Shown in pieces: positions 9,446-18,499 of a stretch of 64,000 nt of DNA (position 1 is the first letter of the stretch; each line of letters begins with the position of its first letter). The notes under the pieces were generated by a model. That model saw only the letters and a list, made by a program, of their open reading frames with translations. It searched no databases and was not told the origin of the DNA. The position numbers were made by a program, and so were the translations under genes. Source of the stretch: JAHEFT01 sp963700705 (lineage in GTDB: Bacteria; Pseudomonadota; Gammaproteobacteria; Xanthomonadales; SZUA-36); assembly GCA_963700705.1 (NCBI GenBank), contig CAVOYQ010000001.1, positions 62,001-126,000 of the forward strand, in the 5' to 3' direction.

Positions 9446-10384
9446 TGTCTTTCGTTCGCATAGAGTCTCTCAATGAAGCCGGTTGCCAGGGGGTAGCTTC
9501 GGGTCCAGGCTTCGATCTCTCCGGCCATCTGCTGCGGACATCTGACTGCGGTCAATCCGCACCGTGTCCGCTTTGCCCGCACCATAACCGGTCGGTTGCA
9601 GCCACAAGCCCATGATGGCGCAGAACGTGATATCTGTGAAATTGAGCGTGTCACCGCCCAGGATGGATTTCCGGCCGTCACTGAGCATTGATTCGACTTC
9701 CGCCAGCAAGGCTTCGATATGGGCTACCGCCTTTGTAAAGTGGCCGGGTGTAATCCGGAATGATTTGCGAATCAGGAATCGAAGCAAGGGGAAGTTCAGT
9801 TTCAGGGCCAGTCGCTGCCAGGCCGGAATCGCCGGGTTGGCAATGCCCCATGCATGCAGCGTAAGTTCACGGTCGTCCAGGATGTGCGAGTAAACCCAGA
9901 CCTGGAGGTCGACCCCGCAACGGTCGATTTTCTGCTCCAGTTCCAGCCGTTCCGGTGTGGGCTCGAGGAACCGGGCCTGTTCGGGCATTCCGGCGGAATA
10001 GCGGCCCCACAGGTAACGCAGGATTTCCGGCGAGTTGCCGATCTGCGAACGGACGGCGCCGGTCCGGAATTTCAGCAGCGGAACGGTTCTGCCCAGGAAA
10101 AAAGCCCCCAGCGTTCCACCTGCCGGTTTTTCCGTGTACTCGACGCCCAGCCGGTCCAGGCACCAGCGGACTTTTTCGACGAAATGGCTGGCGGATATCG
10201 TTTCCAGTTCCAGGTCCGGCGTTTTCGCCGGTGCGACCAGGGCGCTCAGGGAAATTGCCCAGCGCCACAACAGCGCGAGGACAACCAGCGCGATGGCGCC
10301 GGCCACGGAGATCCCGAACCCGGCAACGATGACCGGCAACAGGAACAGGAAAAGCGAATGAACCAGGAGTCTTTTGCCGGTCAT
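9442..10384 (-). CDS. Membrane-anchored glutathione S-transferase-like protein (frameshifted near 9540)
   Basis: The N-terminus holds two hydrophobic segments (residues about 5-25 and 27-50) followed by a GST N-like domain (ISASHFVEKVRWCLDRLGVEYTEK, then a weak SQIGNSPEILRYLWGRY) and a helical GST C-like domain ending in NFTDITFCAIMGLWLQP. In the long frame the C-terminus turns into basic low-complexity sequence from residue about 285. One base less near 9535-9545 restores QQMAGEIEAWTRSYPLATGFIERLYANERQ, and the stop then overlaps the SDR start as ATGA. That overlap is good evidence that the end at 9442 is real (313 residues). A GST with two N-terminal helices is uncommon. Function is unknown. 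Confidence 0.72.
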
Positions 10385-10393
10385 GCTGGGAGG

Positions 10394-11278
10394 TTATACG
10401 CCTTTTTCCAGGGCCGCAATGCGCTCCTCCAGCGGCGGGTGACTCAGGAACAGCCTTTTCAGCCCGCCGCCACCTCCGCCGGAAATCCCGAACGCCGCGA
10501 ATTCACCCGGCAGATCGACCGGTTCGGCTTTGCGTTGCAGGGCGCGTAATGCACCGATCATTTTTTGCCGGCTGGCCAGGTTTGCACCGCCCTGGTCGGC
10601 CCGGAATTCGCGACGGCGGGAGAACCACATCACGATCATGCTGGCGAGTATCGACAGGAAGATCTGCGAGACGATGGACGTAATGTAATAGGCCGGACCG
10701 TAACCGCGCTCGGTCTTGAAGACCACCCGGTCGACGACATGCCCGATCACGCGCGACAGGAAAATGACGAAGGTGTTCACCACGCCCTGGATCAGCCCCA
10801 TGGTCACCATGTCGCCGTTGGCGACGTGCGAAATTTCATGGCCAAGCACCGCTTCAACTTCATCCTGGTTCATGTTGTGCAGCAGCCCGGCGCTGACCGC
10901 GACCAGCGCGTTGTTGCGCCGCATCCCGGTCGCAAAAGCATTCGGTTCGGGTGAGTTGAAAATGCCGACTTCCGGCATGCCGATCCCGGCTTCCTCGGCC
11001 TGGCGCTGAACCGTGCTGAGCAGCCATTGTTCGGTGCTGTTGCGGGGTTGGGTGATCACCTGGACACCCATCGAGCGCTTGGCCATGAATTTTGACAGGG
11101 CCAGGGAAATGAACGAACCGCCAAAACCGATGACTGCCGCCATGACCAACAGGGCCTGCAGGTTCAGGTCAACGCCGTTCTGGGCGAGAATTCCCTCGAA
11201 CCCGAAAACCTGGAAAACGATGCTGATCAGAACCAGGACGGCTGCGTTGGTCGCCAGGAAAAGCACTATTCGCATCAT
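10394..11278 (-). CDS. htpX: Protease HtpX (M48 zinc metalloprotease)
   Basis: This 294-residue inner-membrane protease has the zinc motif HEISH at residues 147-151, two N-terminal helices, two further hydrophobic segments after the active site and the third ligand region RRREFRADQGGANLA. HtpX degrades misfolded membrane proteins and is commonly heat- or envelope-stress induced. Length is normal (E. coli 293). Two adjacent ATG codons (11278 and 11275) are possible starts. It ends 10 bases before the membrane-GST start and so may be the first gene of a three-gene minus-strand unit htpX-GST-SDR. Confidence 0.95.
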   Translation of the reverse strand: MMRIVLFLATNAAVLVLISIVFQVFGFEGILAQNGVDLNLQALLVMAAVIGFGGSFISLALSKFMAKRSMGVQVITQPRNSTEQWLLSTVQRQAEEAGIGMPEVGIFNSPEPNAFATGMRRNNALVAVSAGLLHNMNQDEVEAVLGHEISHVANGDMVTMGLIQGVVNTFVIFLSRVIGHVVDRVVFKTERGYGPAYYITSIVSQIFLSILASMIVMWFSRRREFRADQGGANLASRQKMIGALRALQRKAEPVDLPGEFAAFGISGGGGGGLKRLFLSHPPLEERIAALEKGV

Positions 11279-11484
11279 GGAGCGTTGTTCCTCGTAGTGT
11301 ATGGTTCATTCAAAATCAGACCGGTCAGCTTCAATTTCAAGTACCCGGGGATTTATTTATCAATGAAGCGCGGCGGTTGGCCGTCTGGAAGCGTCAGTGA
11401 ACCGCAGTCGCTGCCGGGTACGGCGCTTTACCGCGCTGTGTCGATGCGCGATGATAGCCTGCAAAAATACGCAACGGAATCCTG

Positions 11485-12639
11485 ATGACAACTGCCGCGC
11501 AAAGCTTTGAAAACGTCGGTGAAATGCTGCGGTCCTGGCGACCCAGTGAACCCGTTTATTGCATTTATCCGCACGTTTACCGGGAGACCACCGCGGCCTT
11601 TCTGCGCGGGTTCCCCGGCAGGGTTCTGTACGCCGTCAAGGCCAATGACGAACCGGACATCATCAGGATACTCAACCAGGCCGGCGTCAGGCATTTCGAT
11701 TGCGCTTCTCTGCCCGAGATCAGGCTGGTCCGGAAGCTCTGCCCGGGGGCTGACTGCTATTTCATGGTTCCGGTCACGGTCAGGGGCGCCGTGTCCGAGG
11801 CTTTCCATGAACACGATGTGCGGCACTTCATGGTGGATCACCCGGCGGGCCTGGAGGTCCTGGAGGCCGGGGTCAACCTGCCCGATTGCGTGGTCTTTGC
11901 CCGCATGGCAGTCAGCCATGACTCGGCAAAAATAGACCTGTCCTCCAAATTCGGGGCGCCGCCCGCCGATATCCCGGCCCTGCTGAGGCGGATCAGGGAG
12001 TTGGGTGCAGAGCCTGCTCTCGCTTTCAATGTCGGTTCGATGGTGACCAGCCCGGAAGCCTACCGGCATGCCATGCGGGTGGCGCGTGATGTCCTGGAGC
12101 CGCTGGATTTCCGGGTACGGCTGATCGATATCGGTGGTGGTTTTCCCCGCTCGTACCCGGGATTTCCGGTTCCGGACCTGGATGATTTTTTCCGGGCCGT
12201 CGCCGAGGCTTCCGGGCGGCTACCCATGCAGAAAGGCGGTGAACTGCTGGCCGAACCGGGACGGGCCCTGGCCGCCCCGGGATTGTCCGCCGTGGTGGAA
12301 ATCCTGCTTCGGAAGGACCGGCGGATTTACATTAATGACGGTATGTATGGCGCTTTCTGGGAGTTGCGTTTCAAGGCGCATCGCCGTTACCCGGTGCGCG
12401 TGTTCCGTGACGGCGAACTACTGACCGGTTCGCTGTCTGCCTTCACCGTGTACGGGCCGACCTGTGACGCTTGCGATGTCCTGCCGGACCCGGTGGACCT
12501 GCCGGACGACATCCGCAGTGGTGATTACCTGGAATTCGGCAATATCGGCGCTTACAGCGTCAGCGGCAGAACACGGTTCAACGGGCACTACAGTGAACGG
12601 TTTATCGAAATCACTTCGACTGAAGCAACGCCGCCTTAA
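11485..12639 (+). CDS. Type III PLP-dependent decarboxylase (ornithine/diaminopimelate decarboxylase family)
   Basis: This 384-residue alanine-racemase-fold enzyme shows the PLP lysine in YAVKAN, the glycine loop IDIGGGFP, the EPGRAL arginine motif and the second-subunit active-site cysteine in GPTCDACD. These fit ornithine decarboxylase rather than lysine-specific DapDC. The reaction would be decarboxylation of ornithine (or a related amino acid) to putrescine in the cytoplasm. GabT lies two genes downstream and a glutamine-synthetase-like gene lies at the left edge, which could suggest polyamine turnover (inference). The gene is convergent with the CaCA gene, and the two stops share a TTAA at 12636-12639. 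The start ATG 11485 follows a GGAATCCTG context with only a moderate ribosome binding site. Confidence 0.88.
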   Translation: MTTAAQSFENVGEMLRSWRPSEPVYCIYPHVYRETTAAFLRGFPGRVLYAVKANDEPDIIRILNQAGVRHFDCASLPEIRLVRKLCPGADCYFMVPVTVRGAVSEAFHEHDVRHFMVDHPAGLEVLEAGVNLPDCVVFARMAVSHDSAKIDLSSKFGAPPADIPALLRRIRELGAEPALAFNVGSMVTSPEAYRHAMRVARDVLEPLDFRVRLIDIGGGFPRSYPGFPVPDLDDFFRAVAEASGRLPMQKGGELLAEPGRALAAPGLSAVVEILLRKDRRIYINDGMYGAFWELRFKAHRRYPVRVFRDGELLTGSLSAFTVYGPTCDACDVLPDPVDLPDDIRSGDYLEFGNIGAYSVSGRTRFNGHYSERFIEITSTEATPP

Positions 12640-13580
12640 AACTGGAGCAGCTTGACCGCCACATAGCAGGCATAAGCCCCCAGAATGACGGTGGCTTCGG
12701 GCCGGGTGACGCCTTTCCGGGTATAGAAAAAACCCAGCACAAGGGCGGTGAGCACGAAGATGAAGGGCAGGTCGAAGTACAGCAACTGGCTCTCGAACCG
12801 GGCCGGGGAAATCACTGCCGCCAGGCCGATCGGCAACAGCGTGTCGAGGACGTTGCTGCCGATGATATTTCCCACCGACATCTGGGTTTTCTTTTTCAGC
12901 ACTGCCGAGATGGAAATCGAGAGTTCAGGCAGGCTGGTGCCGAGGCCAATGATCAGCACCGAGATCAGCGCTTCACTCCAATGGAAAGAAAAGGCGATGT
13001 TGACCACGGAAGTTACCGTGGCTTCAGAGCTGATGGTCACAATGAGCAGGCCGGCCGCCAACAGCATCCAGGATTGCCAGTCGCCGTGGGCCAGGTGGAC
13101 GGGTTCTTCTTCCGGAACGTTTTCGCCATTCATCAGCGCGACAACGTAAATCACGTACAGGGTGACCAGGATCAGGCCTTCGGTCCGGGAGACCACTCCA
13201 TCGAAAGCCACGAGGAACAGCAATGCCGTCGCGCCCAGCAGCACGGCGCCATGTTTGACCACGAACGCGCGCGGAAGGGTCAGCATATGAATCATGCCAG
13301 CCAGGCCCAGCACAAAACCGATCTGGGCCACGACGCTGCCGATGGATGTGCCGACCACAACACCGGATGCATCATTGCCCATGAACCCCTTGATGCCGGC
13401 TGAAACGGCCACCGCGAGTTCCGGGAGGTCACTGCCGATCGACAGGATGACCAGGCCAACAAAAAACTCCGAGATCTGGTAACGCCGGGCAATGGCAAGG
13501 GCTCCACCGACCGTGAGTTCGGTTCCCAGCCACAACCCGGCGATTCCAGCTACGAGTATCAGGAAGTCCATTGGCGCCAT
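12636..13580 (-). CDS. Calcium/sodium antiporter (CaCA family, YrbG-like)
   Basis: This 314-residue inner-membrane exchanger has about ten helices and the two inverted alpha repeats that form the ion path: GSDLPELAVAVSAG in the first half and GTSLPELSISISA in the second, both with the key acidic Glu. It exchanges Na+ (or H+) for Ca2+ across the inner membrane. A second in-frame ATG at 13571 (MDFLI) could be the start instead of 13580 (MAPMDFLI). The gene is divergent from gabT with about 115 bases between them and converges with the decarboxylase. Confidence 0.92.
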   Translation of the reverse strand: MAPMDFLILVAGIAGLWLGTELTVGGALAIARRYQISEFFVGLVILSIGSDLPELAVAVSAGIKGFMGNDASGVVVGTSIGSVVAQIGFVLGLAGMIHMLTLPRAFVVKHGAVLLGATALLFLVAFDGVVSRTEGLILVTLYVIYVVALMNGENVPEEEPVHLAHGDWQSWMLLAAGLLIVTISSEATVTSVVNIAFSFHWSEALISVLIIGLGTSLPELSISISAVLKKKTQMSVGNIIGSNVLDTLLPIGLAAVISPARFESQLLYFDLPFIFVLTALVLGFFYTRKGVTRPEATVILGAYACYVAVKLLQF

Positions 13581-13694
13581 AGACTACCAGCAAGAAGGGC
13601 AATCGACAGCATTTTCAGATGATGGGCTTTCCGTCCCGTTCAAAGTGCAGGACAATGGGCGGATATTCCCAGAGACTCCGAAGGAAAAACAGAA

Positions 13695-14969
13695 ATGAAA
13701 AACCACGAATTACAGGAACGGAAAGAAAAGGTCTTCGCGCGCGGAATGGGCAATATGTTTCCGATCTATGCGGCGCGGGCTCAAAATGCCGAGATCTGGG
13801 ATGAAGAAGGCAAGCGCTACATCGATTTCGCGGCCGGAATCGCCGTTACCAACACCGGGCACAGCCATCCGGAAATCGTCAGCGCAGTCAAACGGCAACT
13901 CGATGCGTTCAGCCACACCTGCGTGATGATCACGCCGTATGCCAAGGTGGTTGAGCTCGCCGAGAAAATCACCGCGGTTGCACCCATCGAGGATGCCAGG
14001 GCGATCTTCCTGTCGACTGGCGCCGAGGCTGTTGAAAACGCGATAAAAATCGCCCGCGTGGCGACTGGCCGGCCCGGGGTCATCGCGTTCAGCGGGGGCT
14101 TTCATGGACGCACGAACCTGTGCATGGGCCTGACCGGCAAGGTGGTCCCGTACAAAAAGGGATTCGGTCCGTTCACGCCGGAGATTTACCATGTGCCGTT
14201 TCCGGCCGAATACCTCGGAATCAGCGCGGAGGATTCACTGGCCGCGCTCGAGCAGTTGTTCAAGAGCGATATCCAGGCAGACCGGGTAGCTGCGATCATC
14301 ATTGAACCGGTCCAGGGCGAAGGCGGATTTTACCCGGTACCGGAAGGGTTCTTCGCTCAATTACGTAAAATATGCGATTTACACGGTATCGTATTGATTG
14401 CAGACGAAATTCAAACCGGATTTGCCCGCACGGGACGCATGTTCGCCGTCGAATATTCCGGAATCGAACCGGACCTCATGACCCTGGCAAAGGGCATCGC
14501 GGGCGGCTTCCCGATCTCCGCAGTCGTGGGCAAGGCTGCAATCATGAACGCGCCCGACCCCGGCGGATTGGGCGGAACCTATGCGGCATCACCATTGGGC
14601 TGTGCCGCAGGTGTCACCGTGCTGGATATCATCGAAAAGGAATCGCTGTGCGAGCGGGCGCTTGAATGTGGAAACCGCCTGATGGCCGGGTTGCGCAGCC
14701 TCCAGGCCGAACACCCTGACTTGATCGGCGATGTCCGCGGCCTGGGTGCGATGGTGGCCATGGAATTGGTCTCGGATGGTGATGTCAACAAACCCAATGC
14801 AGCGCTGACCAAGGCGCTGACGGTGAAGGCCGCCGAACATGGCCTGATCCTTCTTTCCTGCGGTGTCCGGAGCAATGTGATCCGGATCCTGGTTCCGTTG
14901 ACCATCAAGTTCGAACACCTTGATGAAGGACTGGAAATCCTGAAAACGGCCTTCAGGGCCTGCGCGTAG
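13695..14969 (+). CDS. gabT: 4-aminobutyrate aminotransferase
   Basis: This class III PLP aminotransferase of 424 residues has the PLP lysine at K266 in LMTLAKGIAGGFP, the Asp that pairs with the pyridine nitrogen in LIADEIQTGFARTG and the STGAEAVENAIKIAR cofactor phosphate region. It matches GabT closely in length and motif position (E. coli K268). It transfers the amino group of GABA (or 5-aminovalerate) to 2-oxoglutarate, giving succinate semialdehyde. A good ribosome binding site (GAAGGA) precedes ATG 13695. No succinate-semialdehyde dehydrogenase is adjacent. Acetylornithine-type aminotransferase activity cannot be excluded. Confidence 0.9.
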   Translation: MKNHELQERKEKVFARGMGNMFPIYAARAQNAEIWDEEGKRYIDFAAGIAVTNTGHSHPEIVSAVKRQLDAFSHTCVMITPYAKVVELAEKITAVAPIEDARAIFLSTGAEAVENAIKIARVATGRPGVIAFSGGFHGRTNLCMGLTGKVVPYKKGFGPFTPEIYHVPFPAEYLGISAEDSLAALEQLFKSDIQADRVAAIIIEPVQGEGGFYPVPEGFFAQLRKICDLHGIVLIADEIQTGFARTGRMFAVEYSGIEPDLMTLAKGIAGGFPISAVVGKAAIMNAPDPGGLGGTYAASPLGCAAGVTVLDIIEKESLCERALECGNRLMAGLRSLQAEHPDLIGDVRGLGAMVAMELVSDGDVNKPNAALTKALTVKAAEHGLILLSCGVRSNVIRILVPLTIKFEHLDEGLEILKTAFRACA

Positions 14970-15016
14970 GTTCGCTCGACCCTGATCAAACTTTATTGGA
15001 ACGGGAGCTCGGAGAC

Positions 15017-16102
15017 ATGTCGGTAATTCTGGTGCTTTTAGTCGTCATCCTGGCGCTCTGGGTCCTGACCCTGTGGATGGGGGGAGGTGAGGATTTAACA
15101 CCCCACGACCACCCGGTCGATCCCGCATACGGCCAATCCTTTTCCGGACCCGGTCAGCCCAGCAAGGAACATCGAATGGCGGTCAGCGAACTGCAGGCAA
15201 TCGGCGGCCAGGTCAAGGGCATGTCGCGCCAGGAAAGGCTGCAGTTTACCCGTGATTTCATGGAGGCCGTTCCTCGCGACAGGACCTTCACCTGCCAGTT
15301 TATCCCGGTAGATGTGAACGGCGTTCCGGCCGAATGGGTGTTGGCTCCCGGCGTGGATATTTCCCGTCGCGTGCTGTACATCCACGGTGGCGCATTTATC
15401 GCCGGCAGCCCGAACAGCCACAGGACCATCACCAGCAGGTTTTCGGAAGTGGCCAACGCCGCGGTCCTGGCCATTGACTACCGCCTGATGCCCGAGAACC
15501 CACGCCTCGACGGAATCATGGATTGCAGAAACGCGTACCGCTGGATACTTGAAAACAGCCCGGTGGGAAAGGGGCCGCCGTCCCGTATTTTCATGGGTGG
15601 GGATTCCGCCGGTGGCAACCTTTCCTTGATGATGTCCGCCTGGATTCGGGACCAGAAACTCAGGGCGCCCGATGCGATAGTTGCCCTGTCGCCGCTCACT
15701 GACTCCGCGTACACGGGTCCCAGCATCAGCAAAAACCTGGCCACCGACGCGATGCTGGGGCCGCTGTTCGGCGCATTGCTGAAAATTCCGAAACACCTTC
15801 TGACCTGGCTATTCGTGCTGCAAAACCGGTTCAGGCCCAAAAACCCGGTCGTGTCCCCGGTGTACGGAAACCTTTCAAACCTGCCGCCAACGCTGGTGCA
15901 GGTCAGCGAATCGGAGATGTTGCTGGACGATGCAAGGCGCTATGTGAACAAGGCGAGAACAGCCGGTTCCCCGGTCTTTCTGCAGAGTTGGGCGGGATTG
16001 CTTCACGTATGGCAAATTTTCTACCCGGAAGTGCCTGAAGCCCGGCAAGCATGGGATCGTATCGGAGAATTCCTCGAGCGGGTTGAAACGGGAGTGGTCT
16101 GA
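15017..16102 (+). CDS. Alpha/beta hydrolase of the hormone-sensitive-lipase family (esterase)
   Basis: The protein has an N-terminal hydrophobic anchor (VILVLLVVILALWVLTLWM) and then an HSL-type esterase domain with the oxyanion motif YIHGGAF, the nucleophile elbow GGDSAGGN and a likely catalytic His in GLLHVWQ. The GDSAGG form places it in bacterial lipolytic family IV. It would hydrolyse short or medium acyl esters, probably tethered to the inner membrane. I chose ATG 15017 (361 residues), preceded by CGGAGA, rather than the upstream TTG at 14996. It follows gabT by 47 bases and converges with the crotonase gene 10 bases away. Confidence 0.87.
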   Translation: MSVILVLLVVILALWVLTLWMGGGEDLTPHDHPVDPAYGQSFSGPGQPSKEHRMAVSELQAIGGQVKGMSRQERLQFTRDFMEAVPRDRTFTCQFIPVDVNGVPAEWVLAPGVDISRRVLYIHGGAFIAGSPNSHRTITSRFSEVANAAVLAIDYRLMPENPRLDGIMDCRNAYRWILENSPVGKGPPSRIFMGGDSAGGNLSLMMSAWIRDQKLRAPDAIVALSPLTDSAYTGPSISKNLATDAMLGPLFGALLKIPKHLLTWLFVLQNRFRPKNPVVSPVYGNLSNLPPTLVQVSESEMLLDDARRYVNKARTAGSPVFLQSWAGLLHVWQIFYPEVPEARQAWDRIGEFLERVETGVV

Positions 16103-16112
16103 CCCCCGGGCA

Positions 16113-16916
16113 TCACCACTTCCGGGCGTTTTGCCAGGCGGTGTCTTTGCCGCGTTGCCGGCGGACGGCGATACCCTGGTTGCCGCCGCGCAGGATGCGC
16201 ACCTGGTACCAGGATTCCCTGGCCAGTGCTGAGCCGGCGCCACCGGTCCAGCTTTTCCGGTACAGGCGTTTGATGGCCGAAACCGCGTCCGGAGACCGTT
16301 CCAGCAGTTGCCTGGCAGCCTCGAGGGCCGTGCCCATGGGGTCTTCGGCAAGCGCCGTCGCCAGTCCCAGTTCGTTCGCGCGGGTGCCGCTGAATTCCTC
16401 GGCGCTCATCGCCAGCCACATGGCCTGGTCACGTTCCATGAGTTCCCGCAGCGCCAGCGTTCCGCCCATGTCCGGAATCAGGCCCCAGCGGCCTTCCATG
16501 ATGGATAGCGACGCAGCGGGCTGTACAATCCGGAAGTCCGCGCCCAGGGCGATTTGCAGCCCGCCACCCCAGCAGCGGCCCTGGATCGCGGCAAACACGG
16601 GAACGGGCAGGGTGCGCCAGCCGACGCTGACCCGTTGCGCAAGGTTGGCCCGCCAGGGAAACCATTTCCACAGCAGGCGGACCATTCCGTAGCGGTCTTT
16701 CATCAAGGCCTTGACGTCCAGGCCGCTGCAAAAATCGACACCGGAACCCGACAGTATCACGGCGCGCAGGCCGCGCTCACCGGCCAGTTTTCGCTGCACT
16801 TCGTCAATCGCGCGGAACATTTCCATGTCCAGCGCGTTGCGCTTTTCGGGCCGATCCATCCGGACCTGCGCGACCTGGTTTTCCAGGGTCAGGGTGATAC
16901 GGTTCCTGATCTTCAT
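16113..16916 (-). CDS. Enoyl-CoA hydratase/isomerase family protein (crotonase)
   Basis: This 267-residue crotonase-fold protein shows NQVAQVRMDRPEKRNALDMEMF at the start, the oxyanion-hole segments SGVDFCSGLDVK and AIQGRCWGGGLQIALGADFRIV, and the SIMEGRWGLIPDMGGTLALRE active-site region. The usual first catalytic Glu of hydratases is replaced in this segment by a layout more like isomerases or thioesterase-type crotonases, so the exact reaction is unclear. I use ATG 16916 (MKIRNRITLTLEN); an upstream in-frame ATG at 16964 gives a low-complexity extension. It lies divergently from glgA with only about 70 bases between them. Confidence 0.85.
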   Translation of the reverse strand: MKIRNRITLTLENQVAQVRMDRPEKRNALDMEMFRAIDEVQRKLAGERGLRAVILSGSGVDFCSGLDVKALMKDRYGMVRLLWKWFPWRANLAQRVSVGWRTLPVPVFAAIQGRCWGGGLQIALGADFRIVQPAASLSIMEGRWGLIPDMGGTLALRELMERDQAMWLAMSAEEFSGTRANELGLATALAEDPMGTALEAARQLLERSPDAVSAIKRLYRKSWTGGAGSALARESWYQVRILRGGNQGIAVRRQRGKDTAWQNARKW

Positions 16917-16988
16917 TTTTACTCGATTCCTGTTGTCTATCGGCATTAAAATACCACTATTCACTCATCCCGATCGAAGATTCCTGCC

Positions 16989-18467
16989 TTGTCTCCTGAC
17001 CGTCGTCTGAATATCTGTCTTGTCTGCTCTGAGCTGACCCCGCTGGCAAAAACCGGGGGGCTGGCTGATGTCACCGCCGCACTGGCCGATTACTTCCACT
17101 CAGCGGGGCACCCGGTGCTGGTTCTGACGCCTTTTTACGCGACACTGGACGTTTCCGGCTTCGCGGTGGAACCGGTGCCCGGCCTGGAGGATCTCAGCCT
17201 CACGCTGGGCGATCGCAGCTTCAATTACCGGATTGTGAAGGCTCAGCCAACCGGCCCGGGTCCCGTTATCCATCTGCTGGATTGCCCGGATCTTTACCAT
17301 GGCTCAGAGCTGTACTCCGGACCGGACGAGCACCTCAGGTTTATCCTGCTTTCGCGGGCGGCCATCGAGATGTGCCAGCGGCTGGATTTTTCACCCGATA
17401 TATTCCACTGCCATGACTGGCACGCCGCACTGGTGCCGATCTACCTGAAGACGATCTACAGCTGGGACCGGATGTTCAGCGAAAGCAGGACCGTTTTGAC
17501 CCTGCACAATATGGCTTACCAGGGTGTGTTCGGAGCGGGAATCCTCCACCAGGCAGGGCTGGCGGAATCCACTTCAATGCTGGACCAGGAAGACCTGGCA
17601 GGCGATCGGTTCAATTTTCTCAAGACGGGCGTGATGAATGCGGATCTTCTGACCACGGTCAGTCCCACCTATTCGCGGGAGATTCTCGAGCCGGAAAACG
17701 GCATGGGGCTGGATGGGCATTTGCGCGCTCGAGGCGGCTCTGTGACCGGTATTCTGAACGGGGTGGATTACCGGGAATGGAACCCGGAAATCGATCCGCT
17801 GATCCCGTTTCCCTATTCCATCAGGGATCTGTCCGGGAAAGAGAAGAACAAGCAGGCACTGATGAAGGAAACCGGATTGGAATACCAATTCGATAAGCCC
17901 CTGGTCGGAATGGTGACCCGGTTGACCTACCAGAAGGGGATCGACCTGGTGCAACAGGCCTTGCCGGGGTTGCTGGCATCCCGCGACATGGCGCTGGTGG
18001 TGCTGGGTGACGGTGACGGCGAATATGAGCAGTTTTTTCACTGGCTGCACGGGGAATTTCCCGGCCGGGTCAGTTTTTATGCGGGCTACAACAACCCGCT
18101 GGCGCACCGGATCGAAGCAGGCAGCGATATGTTCCTGATGCCTTCCAGGTACGAGCCCTGCGGCCTCAACCAGATGTACAGCCTGAAATACGGCACGGTG
18201 CCGGTGGTGCGTGCGACCGGTGGCCTCACCGACTCTGTCCAACCCTATGACCATGCCAAGGGTACCGGCACCGGCGTGGTGTTTCACGATTACGACGTCA
18301 ACGGTTTGAACTGGGCCATGAACACGGCCCTGGACCTGTATGAAAACAAGTTCGCCTGGAGACAGGTGGTCTTCAACGGCATGAAAAAGGATTATTCCTG
18401 GGACATCCAGGGCAAAATCTACGTCAAGCGTTTCCGGCGCCTGCTCCAGCTGTCGCGGAGCGTTTAG
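16989..18467 (+). CDS. glgA: Glycogen synthase (ADP-glucose type)
   Basis: This GT5 glycogen synthase of 492 residues carries the ADP-glucose binding KTGGLADV motif at residues 21-28, HDWHAALVP, TLHNMAYQG and the C-terminal FLMPSRYEPCGLNQMYSLKYGT nucleotide-sugar region with its catalytic Glu. It extends alpha-1,4-glucan from ADP-glucose. The start TTG 16989 gives the standard N-terminus (LSPDRRLNICLVCSE); there is no ATG close by. It is convergent with glgC, which makes its substrate, across a REP hairpin that also provides the stop codon TAG. Confidence 0.94.
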   Translation: MSPDRRLNICLVCSELTPLAKTGGLADVTAALADYFHSAGHPVLVLTPFYATLDVSGFAVEPVPGLEDLSLTLGDRSFNYRIVKAQPTGPGPVIHLLDCPDLYHGSELYSGPDEHLRFILLSRAAIEMCQRLDFSPDIFHCHDWHAALVPIYLKTIYSWDRMFSESRTVLTLHNMAYQGVFGAGILHQAGLAESTSMLDQEDLAGDRFNFLKTGVMNADLLTTVSPTYSREILEPENGMGLDGHLRARGGSVTGILNGVDYREWNPEIDPLIPFPYSIRDLSGKEKNKQALMKETGLEYQFDKPLVGMVTRLTYQKGIDLVQQALPGLLASRDMALVVLGDGDGEYEQFFHWLHGEFPGRVSFYAGYNNPLAHRIEAGSDMFLMPSRYEPCGLNQMYSLKYGTVPVVRATGGLTDSVQPYDHAKGTGTGVVFHDYDVNGLNWAMNTALDLYENKFAWRQVVFNGMKKDYSWDIQGKIYVKRFRRLLQLSRSV

Positions 18468-18499
18468 GAGCGGCCCATGGCCGCGATGAACAGCTCCTA
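18465..18499. repeat. REP-type hairpin containing the stop codons of both glgA and glgC
   Basis: Arms TAGGAGC (18465-18471) and GCTCCTA (18493-18499) flank an inner palindrome GCGGCCCATGGCCGC. The first TAG is the glgA stop and the last CTA is the complement of the glgC stop TAG. It probably acts as a bidirectional terminator or RNA 3' stabiliser for two convergent genes. Confidence 0.8.

Noticed and set aside
11279..11484. A 66-codon open frame in the htpX/decarboxylase spacer
   Set aside because: No ribosome binding site, no family resemblance, and it sits where divergent promoters are expected; I see no other feature in this spacer.
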